From Moorena producens 3L (lineage in GTDB: Bacteria; Cyanobacteriota; Cyanobacteriia; Cyanobacteriales; Coleofasciculaceae): a stretch of 64,000 bases of DNA. The notes under the pieces were generated by a model. That model was not told where the DNA came from. It worked only from the letters and a program-made list of their open reading frames with translations, and made no database searches. Each line of letters starts with the position of its first letter. The first letter of the stretch is position 1. The stretch lies in the NCBI RefSeq assembly GCF_000211815.1, contig NZ_GL890970.1, positions 94,186-158,185 on the forward strand. Direction: 5' to 3'. The translations under genes and the position numbers were made by a program. This document shows, piece after piece, positions 43,204-53,642 of the stretch.

Positions 43204-44322
43204 ATGCTCACCAAAAACCAAATTTTGTCAATTTTGCTAGTGTTTATTCCCATTTCAGTAGCCGCTGAATTTCTAGAGTGGAACTCGGCAGTTATCTTCA
43301 TTACCTCTTGCTTAGCAATTATTCCTTTAGCAGCATGGATGGGAACAGCCACAGAAGAAATTGCTGTGGTGCTCGGTCCAAACCTAGGAGGGCTATTAAA
43401 TGCCACCTTTGGCAATGCTACAGAATTAATCATTGCCCTAATTGCCCTCAATGCTGGGTTAGTAGAAGTGGTTAAAGCGACCATCACTGGCTCCATCATC
43501 GGTAACCTACTCCTAGTGATGGGATTTGCGATGCTGCTGGGTGGATTGCGTTACAAAGAACAGGAGTTTCAGCCCATTGTGGCGCGGGTGAATGCCTCTT
43601 CAATGAACCTAGCGGTGATTGCCATGTTGCTACCGACAGCAATGGATACCACATCTATTGGTATTCCTCAATCTACATTACAACAGCTTTCAGTAGCAGT
43701 TGCCCTGGTTTTAATTCTGGTTTATGGGCTAACTCTGTTATTTTCCATGAAAACCCACACCTATCTGTTTGATGTAGGCATGGCGGAAATGGAGTTAGAA
43801 GAAACAGATCACGGTGAAATTGCCAGTTCCGAATCTAAACATCAACCTAATATTTTGTTGTGGGTAGGAGTCTTGGTAGTGGTTACCCTGCTAGTAGCTC
43901 TAGAATCAGAACTTTTGGTGGATAGCTTGGAATCTGCCACATCACAGTTAGGACTAACAGCCCTGTTTACCGGAGTAATTTTACTCCCCGTAGTTGGTAA
44001 TGCAGCAGAACACGCCACTGCGGTAACTGTCGCCATGAAGAATAAGATGGATCTCTCAGTTTCGGTAGCCGTAGGGTCTAGTCTGCAAATTGCCCTATTT
44101 GTTGCCCCAGTGTTAGTGCTAGCTGGGTGGTTTATGGGTCAGCCCATGGATTTGGATTTTAATCCCTTTGAATTGGTAGCAGTAGCCGTAGCTGTGTTGA
44201 TTACTAATTCAATTAGTTCTGATGGTAAGTCCAACTGGCTCGAAGGAGTTTTGCTATTAGCAGCTTATGTCGTCTTAGGACTAGCGTTTTACTTCCATCC
44301 AGTGGTTGAAGGATTGGGTTGA
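43204..44322 (+). CDS. cax: Ca2+/H+ antiporter (CaCA family, CAX type)
   Basis: 372 aa with about 11 membrane helices and the two inverted alpha-repeats: GNATELIIALIALNAGLVEV ...TGSIIGNLLLVMG and GNAAEHATAVTVAMKNKMDL ...VGSSLQIALFVAP. The ion-binding Glu residues (GNATE, GNAAE) are intact. An acidic loop (MELEETDHGEIASSE) joins the halves. It exports Ca2+ in exchange for H+ across the plasma or thylakoid membrane. Monocistronic. Confidence 0.93.
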   Translation: MLTKNQILSILLVFIPISVAAEFLEWNSAVIFITSCLAIIPLAAWMGTATEEIAVVLGPNLGGLLNATFGNATELIIALIALNAGLVEVVKATITGSIIGNLLLVMGFAMLLGGLRYKEQEFQPIVARVNASSMNLAVIAMLLPTAMDTTSIGIPQSTLQQLSVAVALVLILVYGLTLLFSMKTHTYLFDVGMAEMELEETDHGEIASSESKHQPNILLWVGVLVVVTLLVALESELLVDSLESATSQLGLTALFTGVILLPVVGNAAEHATAVTVAMKNKMDLSVSVAVGSSLQIALFVAPVLVLAGWFMGQPMDLDFNPFELVAVAVAVLITNSISSDGKSNWLEGVLLLAAYVVLGLAFYFHPVVEGLG

Positions 44323-44651
44323 GTTAACGCCTAGTGTGTAGAGTTTGACCGTTGAAGGTGATGATGAACAAAGGGATGCTCGCCCGGTCGTAGCTACGGG
44401 AAGGCAAATTTCAAGTGAATAAACTTGTCAACATCCCTGTTATCCCAGAAAAATCTGGCTATATTAAAGCTAGAGGGGTCGAATGTCAATGATAAATCGG
44501 TTTGATTTGTAAGACAAATTGATTGGTAAGAAAAATAATCATCTAATCCACCCCTTTAGCCTTTGCCCTTTGCCCTTCATCCACCCATCTAGCTTGAGAT
44601 TAACCGAGCACGCTGATGGGATGGATGAGCCCCTGAGGACATTAAGCCGAG
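44323..44651 (+). other. Intergenic region
   Basis: About 330 bp. Apart from a CTTTGCCCTTTGCCC duplication near 44562-44576, I see no gene or structured element. Confidence 0.5.
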
Positions 44652-45612
44652 ATGCTGGAAGCCGAACAGATATTACATGAGCGCTATCAACTCAAGCAAC
44701 AACTGGGACATAATGCTGGACGACAAACTTGGCTAGCTGAGGATCTAGGAGTGTCACCTCCAGAATTGGTAGTTGTTAAACTGCTGGCATTTGGTGGTGA
44801 CGTTAATTGGGACGATTTAAAACTCTTTGAGCGAGAAGCACAGGTGCTTAAACAGCTCAATCATCCCCGGATTCCCAAGTATCTTGATTATTTTAACATT
44901 GATGACCGAGTACTCTGGTTTGGCTTGGTACACAACTATATCCCTGGCTCCTCCCTCAAGGAACAACTAAATCAAGGTAAACGATTTACAGAAGGGGAAG
45001 TGCGCCAAATCGCTGTGGATGTGCTGAAAATTATTGAATTTCTCCATCAGCTGAATCCAGCCGTACTGCACCGAGATATTAAGCCTAGCAATCTAATTTT
45101 AGGGGATGATGGGCAGATTTATGTCATCGATTTCGGGTCAGTGCAGGATCGGGCATCCCAAGAGGGCGCGACATTTACGGTAGTGGGAACCTATGGTTAC
45201 GCCCCCATGGAACAGTTTGGTGGTAGGGCAGTACCAGCATCGGATTTGTATGGCTTAGGGGCGACGTTGATTCATTTGCTCACCAGGACTGCACCCGCTG
45301 ACTTGCCCCAGCGGAATTTGCGCATTTGCTTTAAAGACCAAGTCAACCTCAGTGCTAACCTGATTAGCTGGATTCAGAAGCTGACAGAACCGGCTCCAGA
45401 GCAACGCTTCAAAAGTGCGTCTGAAGCAATTCTAGCCCTAGAGTTGGGCATGACACTCAATACTCCCAAAAGCAACAAACTGATCAAACTCCCCCGAAGC
45501 AATTTTGTAAATAATTCAGGTCAAGGGGGTGTATTGGATGATCGAGTACCCGTACCAGATGAAATCAAAGGCTGGAACTGGGGAGCTTTTTTGATACCTG
45601 GGTTTTGGCCTA

Positions 45613-46555
45613 TAGTTATTTTAAATAAGGAGGAGACACTAAGAAGCACAATATTCACGAATTACTTCATCCAGAGAAGTGTCTATAGAAGTATACATTC
45701 TGGCTCTCTTTAAAGCACTAAAATCATGCTCTATATCATTGAAATCTGGAGAGTATTTCGGCAAAAATAATACTTGATGACCGGCTGACTCTACTAATTC
45801 TCTAATTGCATTTTTTCTATGAATTGGTGCATTATCCATAATTAATACTGAAGGAATTGTTAATGAGGCTAATAAATATTGGCTTAACCATCCTTCAAAT
45901 ACTTCTGCATTAAGACTACCACTAAACAAGGGGCTATTAAATCTTTTGATTTCTTCCTTCTTCCTGCTACTAAATTTTCTCTTTTTATTCGTTTTCCTGT
46001 TTGTTCACCATACAGTTTTTTCCCTTTTTTTGACCATCCATAAAGGCATGACTGTATTTTGTCAAACCCCGACTCATCAATGAATACAAGGCTTTTAATT
46101 CCAGATATTTTTATTAATTCTCTTAATGCTCTTAAATACTTTATTCTTTCTTTCCTATCTCTTTCCCGATAACGAAGTTCTTTTTTTTTACGAGTTATTT
46201 TCATTTTTTTGAGTGCGTATAATATTGCACTTGGGCGCACTCCAAATTTTTTGGCTCTCTCTATTAATTTAGCATCTGGATTTTCTTTGACATCTTGTTC
46301 TAAGGCTTTCCAATCTAGCTTTCTTTGACGACGTTCTACTTTATTAGCCTTTAGTTCGGAACGATTCAACCACTTGTATATTGTCGCTCTTCCTATCCCA
46401 AATACTTTCGCTGCCTCTGTAATTTTTCCACCTTTTTCTATATAGTTTATTACTTTTTTTCTGAAATCTAGACTGTATGGCATTGCTGTCAGTTATTGAA
46501 AATATACCCTTTTCATTTTACCTCATCACCGTCTTATCCTTAATTGAAACAACTA
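45613..46555 (-). mobile_element. IS630-family insertion sequence with TA duplication
   Basis: 943 bp bounded by imperfect ~20-bp inverted ends (TAGTTATTTTAAATAAGGA versus TAGTTGTTTCAATTAAGGA) and flanked by TA at 45611-45612 and 46556-46557, as IS630/Tc1-mariner elements require. It carries one transposase in two frames. Confidence 0.88.
45639..46483 (-). CDS. IS630-family transposase (two overlapping frames)
   Basis: The first frame is 46483-45884, with an HTH (ITEAAKVFGIGRATIYKWLN), a linker and the first DDE Asp (SLVFIDESGF). The second frame is 45929-45639, with VLIMDNAPIHRKN (second Asp) and LPKYSPDFNDIEHDFSALK (catalytic Glu). They overlap at ...DLIAPCL / PLFSGSLN and require a -1 shift near CCCCTTGTTTAG. 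Many IS630 members use programmed frameshifting, so this may be an active fusion rather than decay. All three catalytic acids are present. Confidence 0.85.
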
Positions 46556-46900
46556 TATGACGAATAATGTTTGGATTGGACTGATAGCATGGGTGCCTCA
46601 ATTGGGTTGGTTTATGGCGATCGCGCTCGGTGCCAAGGGCAATGAATGGGCTTGGAAAAGTCGTCGCTGGCGGAGTATTGAACACTTCAAAGCTCACCAA
46701 AGAGGGTGGGCAATCGTGGGGATTCTCTTTGGCGCACCAGTGAGCCTGATGTTGTGGATATTTGTCTTGGGCTTGGTCTCTGGTTTTTAATTTTTAATAC
46801 GTAAATTAATACCTAAACGATCTACCTTGCTGCTTCACCCTGGGCAAACTTGAACTCAAACATGCCATATACTTCTAACAAAAACATACCAGTGCAATTG

Positions 46901-49168
46901 TTAAGAAACAGCAGTATTTATCGCCGTATGTATCAATGACAATAGCGGACCATTCTGCTCTGTGCCACTAACCGCTAATTCGCTATGACACAAGTAAACC
47001 CGCTCTGTAACTCTACCGAATAAATCTCGCAAAATTCGCTCTAATCGCTGTTGATCAGCTTGGACTTTATCTTCCTCTGTCCAAGGACGTCCAGACCATT
47101 CCTTTAGAAATATATGAGCTCCGAAAAGGGTAGCTGCACCACCACTAAGCCAGAGGGAAGAACCTGCATCTAACCAAAACTGCCAACGGTGGCAGCGGCG
47201 AGCGGCACGGTATTGGAAAATAGTAGCAAGGGTGACGGCATTGGTAGCTGTGGGTAGGCGGCGGACAGGATAGGGATTAGCAGTAACGGTGCCACGACGT
47301 AGCATCAGAATGAATTGGGCGATAGTTTGGGTGGAACGCTGACGGTTAGACGGTTGTTGGTTGGTTTGGCTCGAATCATTCACCTTCAACTCTTTCCCCA
47401 GTCGTCCATTCACTTCCCAGTAGTGTTGAGCAGTTTCCATCAGTTCCCGCAGTGCTGCTAGCTGGTCATAGGCGAGATTAGAACCATGCCACAAAAATTT
47501 CTGAATGGCGCGGTCGAAAACTACCAGGCACGAAGGAATCAGACCCTGTTGTTGTTGCTCCCGCTGTAGTTCTAACCATTGGAAAATCTCTGAGTAGGCA
47601 GTTGTTGCCTGATGCCCTAACCTATCCCAACGAGGAAACGACTCCACTGGTAACAGACGAGGTTGCTCAGGATCAGGAGCATAGCAGTGATCCGCTAATA
47701 AACCAGCACGGACAGGATCAATTAGGGTTGCCGGTTGCAGATTTGAACCCTCAACCTTCAACCTTTCAACATTCAACCTTTCAACCTTCAACCTTTCAAC
47801 ATTCAACCTTTCACCCTTCAACTCCTGTACTTGTGGTTGGCTACTGAGTACTACCAACATTTGTGCGATCGCATCTCGATTCACTAACCGTCCCAAGCCA
47901 GGATACACTAGCGCTAGTAGGGTTAGTAATCCCTGAATCATCGGTGAGCTAATTAATGGACGCTGGTCGTTGAGGGGTTCTACGGCAATGCCTTCCTTAG
48001 TCAGGATTTCCGTTAAGGTGTAGCGTGCGATCGCATCTAGACCTGGAGCAATGATCGCAATTTCACCAGGCTGCACTTGCCCAGACTTGACCGCTTGACT
48101 TATCACCCCAGCCGTTTGCTGCAACAGTTGAGCGCGGGAGGTAGTTTGAATCGATTGGATAGACTCAGGTAGACCTTCAATAAACATGGAATTACTAATT
48201 AATTCCACTACTGTGTTTGCCAATTCATCTCGAAAAGCATCAACAGATAAATCCGGTAAGATTTCCACCAAGCAACGGGATGCCAAATCCGCTAGATAAT
48301 TCGGGTCAGCATTAAGTCCCAAGCGTACCTGTCCATTAGGATTAAAGCTAAAAGCTCCCACAGCCCCTTGATTGAGTAGAGTCTCAAATAAATCCCGAGC
48401 GATCGCGGGATAGTCATCCACATCATCCGCCAGCACTGCCTGATAGCGCTGCTGCAAATACTGCTGATAAGTGGGGTCTGGCAACAAATACCGCCAATAC
48501 AGTTCAGCAATAATCCCGTAGGTTAATAATCCCCTTTCTAGACACCAGCTTCGCCACTCTAGCAAAAGCTTTCCCACAGTTGACCAAAGTTCCGGGTTTC
48601 CTTCCTCCTCTGGAATCCCGACCGTTAACATGTGGGGAATGTCTTCAACAGGTATCCCACTCACTGCTGCTAATTGTAACAAGTCCAGGAGCCGACGAAC
48701 TCTAGTGTAATCATTCCCCCCTGGCAGTTGTAGTAGATCATTATCCAGGTCAGTACGCCAGTGCTGGGTGGCTAAGTCCTGCTCAGTCTCAGGACGCAAT
48801 CGCAACGGAAACTGTGCCTTGAAGTCCAATCGCCCAATTAACAAGGGCCAAAATAGCATTACCTCATCTTGAAAAAAACCTAAAGGTGTCTTGGAAAGTA
48901 CGGGATACCGTCCCCGGATTACCTCTGTCAGCCGATCCGCCAACTCACGCCGATTATCGTCATTAGCCGCAAACACCAAAATTCCTGGGGCTTTTGAGGG
49001 GGTTCTTTGATATCTTGAACTCGACTTTGGGTTTGACCAATCCAGTCCTCCTTCAACCCATTGGTAAAACTGACTCACAAGGCGAGTTGTTTTGCCAGTG
49101 CGAGTTGAGCCAATTATCCACAGTGAATTTTGAACCACGGAATTTTTCTTTAGGTAATTTGTTATCAT
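46901..49168 (-). CDS. UvrD/AddB-like helicase-nuclease-related protein
   Basis: 755 aa. Walker A GSTRTGKTTRL at 19-29, motif II-like AVLADDVDDYPAIARDLFE near 250, and a C-terminal half (IAIIAPGLDAIARYTLTEIL; GVISQAVKSGQVQPGE) resembling AddB/RecB-type SF1 proteins. Cyanobacterial members are annotated as recombination-related, with role unproven. Motif Ia and IV-VI are hard to place, so helicase activity is uncertain. Residues ~448-475 are a repeat-coded insertion (ERLNVERLKVERLNVERLKV) from TTCAACC/TTCAACA units. Start ATG 49168. Divergent from pxcA. Confidence 0.65.
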   Translation of the reverse strand: MITNYLKKNSVVQNSLWIIGSTRTGKTTRLVSQFYQWVEGGLDWSNPKSSSRYQRTPSKAPGILVFAANDDNRRELADRLTEVIRGRYPVLSKTPLGFFQDEVMLFWPLLIGRLDFKAQFPLRLRPETEQDLATQHWRTDLDNDLLQLPGGNDYTRVRRLLDLLQLAAVSGIPVEDIPHMLTVGIPEEEGNPELWSTVGKLLLEWRSWCLERGLLTYGIIAELYWRYLLPDPTYQQYLQQRYQAVLADDVDDYPAIARDLFETLLNQGAVGAFSFNPNGQVRLGLNADPNYLADLASRCLVEILPDLSVDAFRDELANTVVELISNSMFIEGLPESIQSIQTTSRAQLLQQTAGVISQAVKSGQVQPGEIAIIAPGLDAIARYTLTEILTKEGIAVEPLNDQRPLISSPMIQGLLTLLALVYPGLGRLVNRDAIAQMLVVLSSQPQVQELKGERLNVERLKVERLNVERLKVEGSNLQPATLIDPVRAGLLADHCYAPDPEQPRLLPVESFPRWDRLGHQATTAYSEIFQWLELQREQQQQGLIPSCLVVFDRAIQKFLWHGSNLAYDQLAALRELMETAQHYWEVNGRLGKELKVNDSSQTNQQPSNRQRSTQTIAQFILMLRRGTVTANPYPVRRLPTATNAVTLATIFQYRAARRCHRWQFWLDAGSSLWLSGGAATLFGAHIFLKEWSGRPWTEEDKVQADQQRLERILRDLFGRVTERVYLCHSELAVSGTEQNGPLLSLIHTAINTAVS

Positions 49169-49258
49169 ACCACATGAACTAGGATGTAAGAGTTCTAGGA
49201 ATAATTAGGTGCAAGAGCGCACCCCTGAGATGTTCAGAGTATGAACCTAAAGAATTGA

Positions 49259-50650
49259 ATGAATCTTCAAACAATCTTACGCACAGCTAGACAATGGTTC
49301 TTCAATACACCAGAGAGAGCCTTGGATCAGGCATACAAAGCGGCACTAAAAATTCAAGCGATTGAAGATGAATATTTTGGAGGTAAAAAAATCTCCGCCG
49401 ATACCAGTCAATATAGTAACAGCGTTATTGCCTATTTTGAGGCAGAAATTAATAAATATATAAAGACTATCAACCTTAGACTAGCAGAATTTAAAACCAG
49501 TCGTTCTGTTATAATAAATTCTGAATTAACTGGATCTAATCCTCTCGAAACTAGTCAACAACAAGCTAGGGAAAATTCTCGGTTATCTGAGTCAATCGAC
49601 CTCAGCGATCAGCAGTCAATACTTATTGAAAAATTAAATTTTATTGATGAAATTATCAACAAGTATGATCCACCAAAACCCGAAAAATCCACCGCAGCCT
49701 TGATTCCCATAGACCAAAAGCCAGATAATCAGATTACTAACGCCAGTCCAAGAGAAGTTGTCAAGCAAAATTCCAATCTTAGAGAAGCTGCTTATTTGGA
49801 ATCAGACAACAATTCATCTCGAAATAATCAAGGAGCTAACTCCAAAAAAATAACCGATAAAACCGGTGTATTACCTAGGTCAATTGTAGGGACAGTAAAA
49901 AGAATTCAGCAGGAACTCGATCCACGAGCCGAAGAGAAAGTTGTCAAAACCTTTCGTCGGTCTCAACGTAAAACCGTAATCTCTATTAAATTTATCCTAA
50001 TTTTAACTATTGTTCCTATTTTAACTCAGCAAATTTCTAAAACGTTTTTAGTTAGTCCCATAGTTGAACACTTTAGAAGTAGCCAGGAATCAGCTATTTT
50101 TTTAAATTATGAGATGGAAGAAGAAGCTCTGATAGAGTTAAAAAAATTTGAAGAAGAACTCCACTTTAGAAGCTTACTGGGATTTACTCCTAAACTATCT
50201 GAGGAGGAGATGAAAGAAGAGATTAAGCATAAAGCTAATGAACTGGCAGAAGACTATCATAATCAAGGGTCCAATGCCATTAAAAATATTTTTGCTGACA
50301 TTATAGCTCTAGTTGCTTTTGCCTTAGTTATCATGAACAGCAAACGAGATATAATTATTTTAAAATCTTTTATGGATGATATTATCTATGGACTTAGTGA
50401 TAGTGCCAAAGCGTTTATCATTATTTTGTTTACCGATATGTTTGTAGGATTCCACTCTCCCCACGGTTGGGAAGTAATCCTAGAAGCCGTATCCCGACAT
50501 TTAGGAATACCAGAAAGTCGAGAGTTTATATTTTTGTTCATTGCCACATTTCCAGTTATCTTGGATTCGGTTATCAAATATTGGATTTTCCGCTATCTGA
50601 ATCGGATATCTCCTTCAGCAGTAGCTACCTATCGCACCATGAATGAATAA
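49259..50650 (+). CDS. pxcA: Proton extrusion protein PxcA/CemA family
   Basis: 463 aa. The N-terminal half (1-235) is hydrophilic with a Ser/Asn-rich region (~110-200). Then come four membrane helices beginning ISIKFILILTIVPILTQQIS and ending FIFLFIATFPVILDSVIKYW, with the family ending RYLNRISPSAVATYRTMNE. In Synechocystis PxcA is needed for light-induced H+ extrusion and affects carbon uptake; the chloroplast homologue is CemA. It acts in the plasma membrane. Length is typical and all four helices are present. Confidence 0.93.
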   Translation: MNLQTILRTARQWFFNTPERALDQAYKAALKIQAIEDEYFGGKKISADTSQYSNSVIAYFEAEINKYIKTINLRLAEFKTSRSVIINSELTGSNPLETSQQQARENSRLSESIDLSDQQSILIEKLNFIDEIINKYDPPKPEKSTAALIPIDQKPDNQITNASPREVVKQNSNLREAAYLESDNNSSRNNQGANSKKITDKTGVLPRSIVGTVKRIQQELDPRAEEKVVKTFRRSQRKTVISIKFILILTIVPILTQQISKTFLVSPIVEHFRSSQESAIFLNYEMEEEALIELKKFEEELHFRSLLGFTPKLSEEEMKEEIKHKANELAEDYHNQGSNAIKNIFADIIALVAFALVIMNSKRDIIILKSFMDDIIYGLSDSAKAFIIILFTDMFVGFHSPHGWEVILEAVSRHLGIPESREFIFLFIATFPVILDSVIKYWIFRYLNRISPSAVATYRTMNE

Positions 50651-50776
50651 TAATATAGCAGTCGAAGTAAAGGTTAAAAAATGTTTCTGTTCCCAGATCC
50701 GCTGTTCCCTGTTCCCTATTCCCTACTCCCTACTCCCTCACCCAATTCACAACTGCTATAGCAGTTTTGGCAATCT

Positions 50777-51424
50777 TCAAACTTTCCAACTTACAACTTG
50801 AGCATAGAGATAAGCGATTGTTTCAGACATGATTGACCGCACTCCTTGACTAGAAACCCACCACTGTTTTGCTTCATAGTCAAGGGAGTTAGCGGCTATT
50901 GCTCCAACTTTAACCTCAGGAGCAAGAACTTGCTTAAATAGCATCCAACTTCTGCGAGTATGAACATCAAATGAATAAAGATTAATAGACTTGATTGATT
51001 TATCTGAGGTTAATAGCCACTCCCGTAACGCCTGAGCCGATGCTAACGTACGATTGACATTAACATCTGGTGCTGGAACAGCAACTAGTTTATCTGGCTC
51101 AACACCCAGTGCGATACACGTTGCCGCAGTCAGTTCAGCATAGGTTTTATACTCTGACAGATAATATCCTTTACGCAGAGGAGGGCCGGTGGTGATCAAT
51201 TTTTGATAATTACCCCGATAAAATTCTTCGATGGCACCTTTTAAGGCATAGTCCGGTAGCCATCCTTCTACTACTAATGCATCAGCGTTAATCGGAGACT
51301 TAATCGATAAAAATGGGTGGATATGAGTTAACATAAAAAGACTGCAAGTAATAATCAAAAAAGTATTCACAAACCATCCTTGAACCGTTAAAACCCACTG
51401 TTTTCGCCTACATACTAAACGCAT
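50777..51424 (-). CDS. YdcF/ElyC-like (DUF218) membrane-anchored protein
   Basis: 215 aa with one N-terminal TM helix (NTFLIITCSLFMLTHIHPFL). It has a DUF218 domain: ADALVVEGWLPDYALKGAIE, GNYQKLITTGPPL, NVNRTLASAQALREWL, and SFDVHTRRSWMLFKQVL. The family includes ElyC/SanA proteins of envelope maintenance; here the function is not determined. It sits convergent with pxcA, with a TTCCCTG heptamer run between. Confidence 0.75.
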   Translation of the reverse strand: MRLVCRRKQWVLTVQGWFVNTFLIITCSLFMLTHIHPFLSIKSPINADALVVEGWLPDYALKGAIEEFYRGNYQKLITTGPPLRKGYYLSEYKTYAELTAATCIALGVEPDKLVAVPAPDVNVNRTLASAQALREWLLTSDKSIKSINLYSFDVHTRRSWMLFKQVLAPEVKVGAIAANSLDYEAKQWWVSSQGVRSIMSETIAYLYAQVVSWKV

Positions 51425-52078
51425 GATTGGGACTTTTAATGAAAAATTATCTCGTCAATAGTCACTAGTCATTAGTAACCACAAATAAATGATATTGTGG
51501 TCACTAATGTACGGTATAGTCTACGGTATAGAAAACCGTGGTCACCTAATCACTGATGACTAATAATCACTGATGACTAATAAGGTCTAGAGCATCTCAC
51601 TTTTCTATTACTTACCAATCAAAGTCCCATCTGTCCGGATTATTTAAAAAAGGATTATAGTCAGTCCCCTTGCTTCCTTCGTTTATAGTATTGTTTTTTG
51701 GTAATTGACTAATGACTAGCAGCTTATTAATTCTCTACAGGTTTGTAAGCATTCAGCCGTCAGCTGTCAGCCGTCAGCTGTCAGCCGTCAGGTTAAAATA
51801 AACCTCAAACAGTATAATTTAAGAGTTCGAGATTAATGAGAATTTCAAGTCTGGGGAAAAGCTGATCATAAGCATATGCGCTACGGGCACGCTACTTGAG
51901 GTGCGGTCAAGCGGTCAGCCGTGAGCCTAAGGCTCACGCTGCTTGAGGTGCTTAATTTTATCCAAAAGCGGTTCGGTGTAGCGTGGCCTTAGGCCAATGG
52001 CTGATAGCTGATAGCTGATAGCTGATAGCTGATAGCTGATAGCTGATAGCTGATAGCTGATAGCTATTAGCTATTAGC
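51425..52078 (+). repeat. Repeat-rich intergenic region
   Basis: About 650 bp without a gene. It contains TCACTGATGACTAATA duplication (about 51549-51585), CAGCCGTCAGCTGT units (51755-51792), a GCGTGGCC-TTA-GGCC palindrome at about 51979, and nine to ten TGATAGC heptamers (52003-52070) up to the next stop codon. Confidence 0.8.
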
Positions 52079-52732
52079 TTACAGACGCTTCTTTTTGAGA
52101 TACTCAAAAACCGACTTATCACCAATATCATCGGGAATCGGTTGCAATAGTTTACGCAGGGCAAACACCATAAACAAAACCGCCCATAGTCCTAATAGAA
52201 TCATCTCCCAATCTGTAGACCAAAATCCAACGATATGTCCCAGTAACAGCATGGGTACTAGGGGAGTTAGGAATTTAGTTTCCAAGCGATTAAAGCAAAA
52301 TGCTTCCTTGAAATAAATTCCGGTTAACGCTGCAAAGGTAAAACCAATTCCGAATAGAGAAATAGGATGGTTATAAATGTATAGAGCAAGGGGCTCATTG
52401 CTGGAAAATGCCAGTACAATGGCGGAAATGCAACCAATGCCCCAAAAGATTTGTAGTAGGCGGTGCAGGGGGGCTAGATAAATATGAATTGTGACTAAGC
52501 TAACCCCTAGGGCAAGGCAGAATAAGCCATAAAGAGGAGTCAGGACATTTAAAATACTTGGGCTAGCTCCCCGCAATAGAATTAAATTACTCGCGATCGC
52601 AAAGCTCAAGGCTGCTACCACTAAGCCAGCACGGTAGATAACTACGCCAATGCGATCGCTTTCGGTAATGGTAAATTCCCCAAACTGACCTTGGTAAACT
52701 ACCGGTTCAGATGGTTGTAGTGATGTGGTCAT
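52079..52732 (-). CDS. DUF2301 integral membrane protein
   Basis: 217 aa with six or more hydrophobic segments. Motif VYQGQFGEFTITESDRIGVV at the N-terminus and YIYNHPISLFGIGFTFAALT with GIYFKEAFCFNRLETK in the middle match cyanobacterial DUF2301. Function unknown. It is followed by a TGATAGC heptamer array directly at the stop, and its 5' neighbour on the same strand is the SAM hydrolase gene (35-bp gap). Confidence 0.78.
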   Translation of the reverse strand: MTTSLQPSEPVVYQGQFGEFTITESDRIGVVIYRAGLVVAALSFAIASNLILLRGASPSILNVLTPLYGLFCLALGVSLVTIHIYLAPLHRLLQIFWGIGCISAIVLAFSSNEPLALYIYNHPISLFGIGFTFAALTGIYFKEAFCFNRLETKFLTPLVPMLLLGHIVGFWSTDWEMILLGLWAVLFMVFALRKLLQPIPDDIGDKSVFEYLKKKRL

Positions 52733-52767
52733 AATATCCTGGAAAGGAACTCGGTACTATTAACATT

Positions 52768-53559
52768 CTAATTTTTAATGCTTAATTCCACTGTATCTCC
52801 CCAATCCAGCTGTAATTGAGACTTAGCGCTCCCACCGTTAACAGCGATTTCCACCCAACCATGACTACCAATTAGGGCAACGTACTCTCCAAGTTGGCAA
52901 TTGCTGTAGGTTTGAGTATGGGGGATAATGCGATCGCTTATCTTAACCGACCAAATTTTGCCATCAACCTCAGCTCCTGGGATATTGGTGATTAAATTAC
53001 CAAAATGGTCAACATATTGGATAGAACCAATAATCCCATCATCGGTTAGTCTTTTTATTGGCATATCTAGTGTTACCAAAGTGTTTGGCTCAATTACCTC
53101 TCCCAACCTTTCGATTGGTAAGCCACTAGCCAAGTGAGCTCCAAGACTGGCAAAGATATCTCGACCATGAAACGTAGTGCTAGGATTTCTAGTGCGCCAG
53201 TAGTCTGAGTTGCTTAGCTCAACTGCTGCCATGAGTGGGTATTGCTCTAAAACTCCACTGAATAGCCCATTATCTGGACCGACCAAGAAACCCTGTGAGA
53301 GTTGGATAGCGATCGCTCTGCGGTGACTGCCGACTCCTGGATCAACCACCGCCACATGAACTGTCCCTGCTGGAAAGTAGGGATAGGCATTGAGCAAATT
53401 AAACCGAGCAGCGGCTAGGTTTTGAGGGGGGATTTGGTGAGTCAGGTCTACTATAGTCAAAGTTGGGTTAACTTGGGCAATGACACCCTTCATCACACCC
53501 ACATAAACATCTTGTAAGCCAAAATCACTCAGGAGAGTAATAATCCGATTCTGAGGCAT
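52768..53559 (-). CDS. SAM hydroxide adenosyltransferase (DUF62 family)
   Basis: 263 aa from ATG 53559 (MPQNRIITLLSDFGLQDVYV); a longer frame from 53643 adds an unconserved 28-residue lead. Conserved blocks are LLSDFGLQDVYVGVMKG, VDLTHQIPPQNL, VAVVDPGVGSHRRAI, VGPDNGLFSG and HFGNLITNI. The family hydrolyses S-adenosylmethionine to adenosine and methionine with hydroxide, related to fluorinase. The Asp-His-Arg type active-site elements appear to be present. It probably shares a transcript with DUF2301. Its upstream region is a TTTCAAC/CGTCAAC heptamer cluster. Confidence 0.88.
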   Translation of the reverse strand: MPQNRIITLLSDFGLQDVYVGVMKGVIAQVNPTLTIVDLTHQIPPQNLAAARFNLLNAYPYFPAGTVHVAVVDPGVGSHRRAIAIQLSQGFLVGPDNGLFSGVLEQYPLMAAVELSNSDYWRTRNPSTTFHGRDIFASLGAHLASGLPIERLGEVIEPNTLVTLDMPIKRLTDDGIIGSIQYVDHFGNLITNIPGAEVDGKIWSVKISDRIIPHTQTYSNCQLGEYVALIGSHGWVEIAVNGGSAKSQLQLDWGDTVELSIKN

Positions 53560-53642
53560 GGTTATCTCAAATCCAGTTGACTGATTATCATATCCCTTCT
53601 GGGGTAATGAGGCAGAATTGCTATGAGCTTCAAGGGCTTCCA

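Larger units (their letters stand above)
44652..46790 (+). pseudogene. Ser/Thr protein kinase gene interrupted by IS630
   Basis: The N-terminal 320 codons encode a Hanks-type kinase: VVVK (Lys43), HRDIKPSN (140-147), DFGS (160-163), GTYGYAPMEQF (APE-like), all catalytic residues intact. The original C-terminus is at 46557-46790, a membrane domain with two helices (VWIGLIAWVPQLGWFMAIAL; AIVGILFGAPVSLMLWIFVL). Deleting 45613-46555 plus one TA joins GFWP to MTNNVWIG in frame. The interrupted frame now ends at 45713 with ~30 IS-derived residues. A soluble active kinase lacking its membrane anchor may still be made. Confidence 0.85.
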
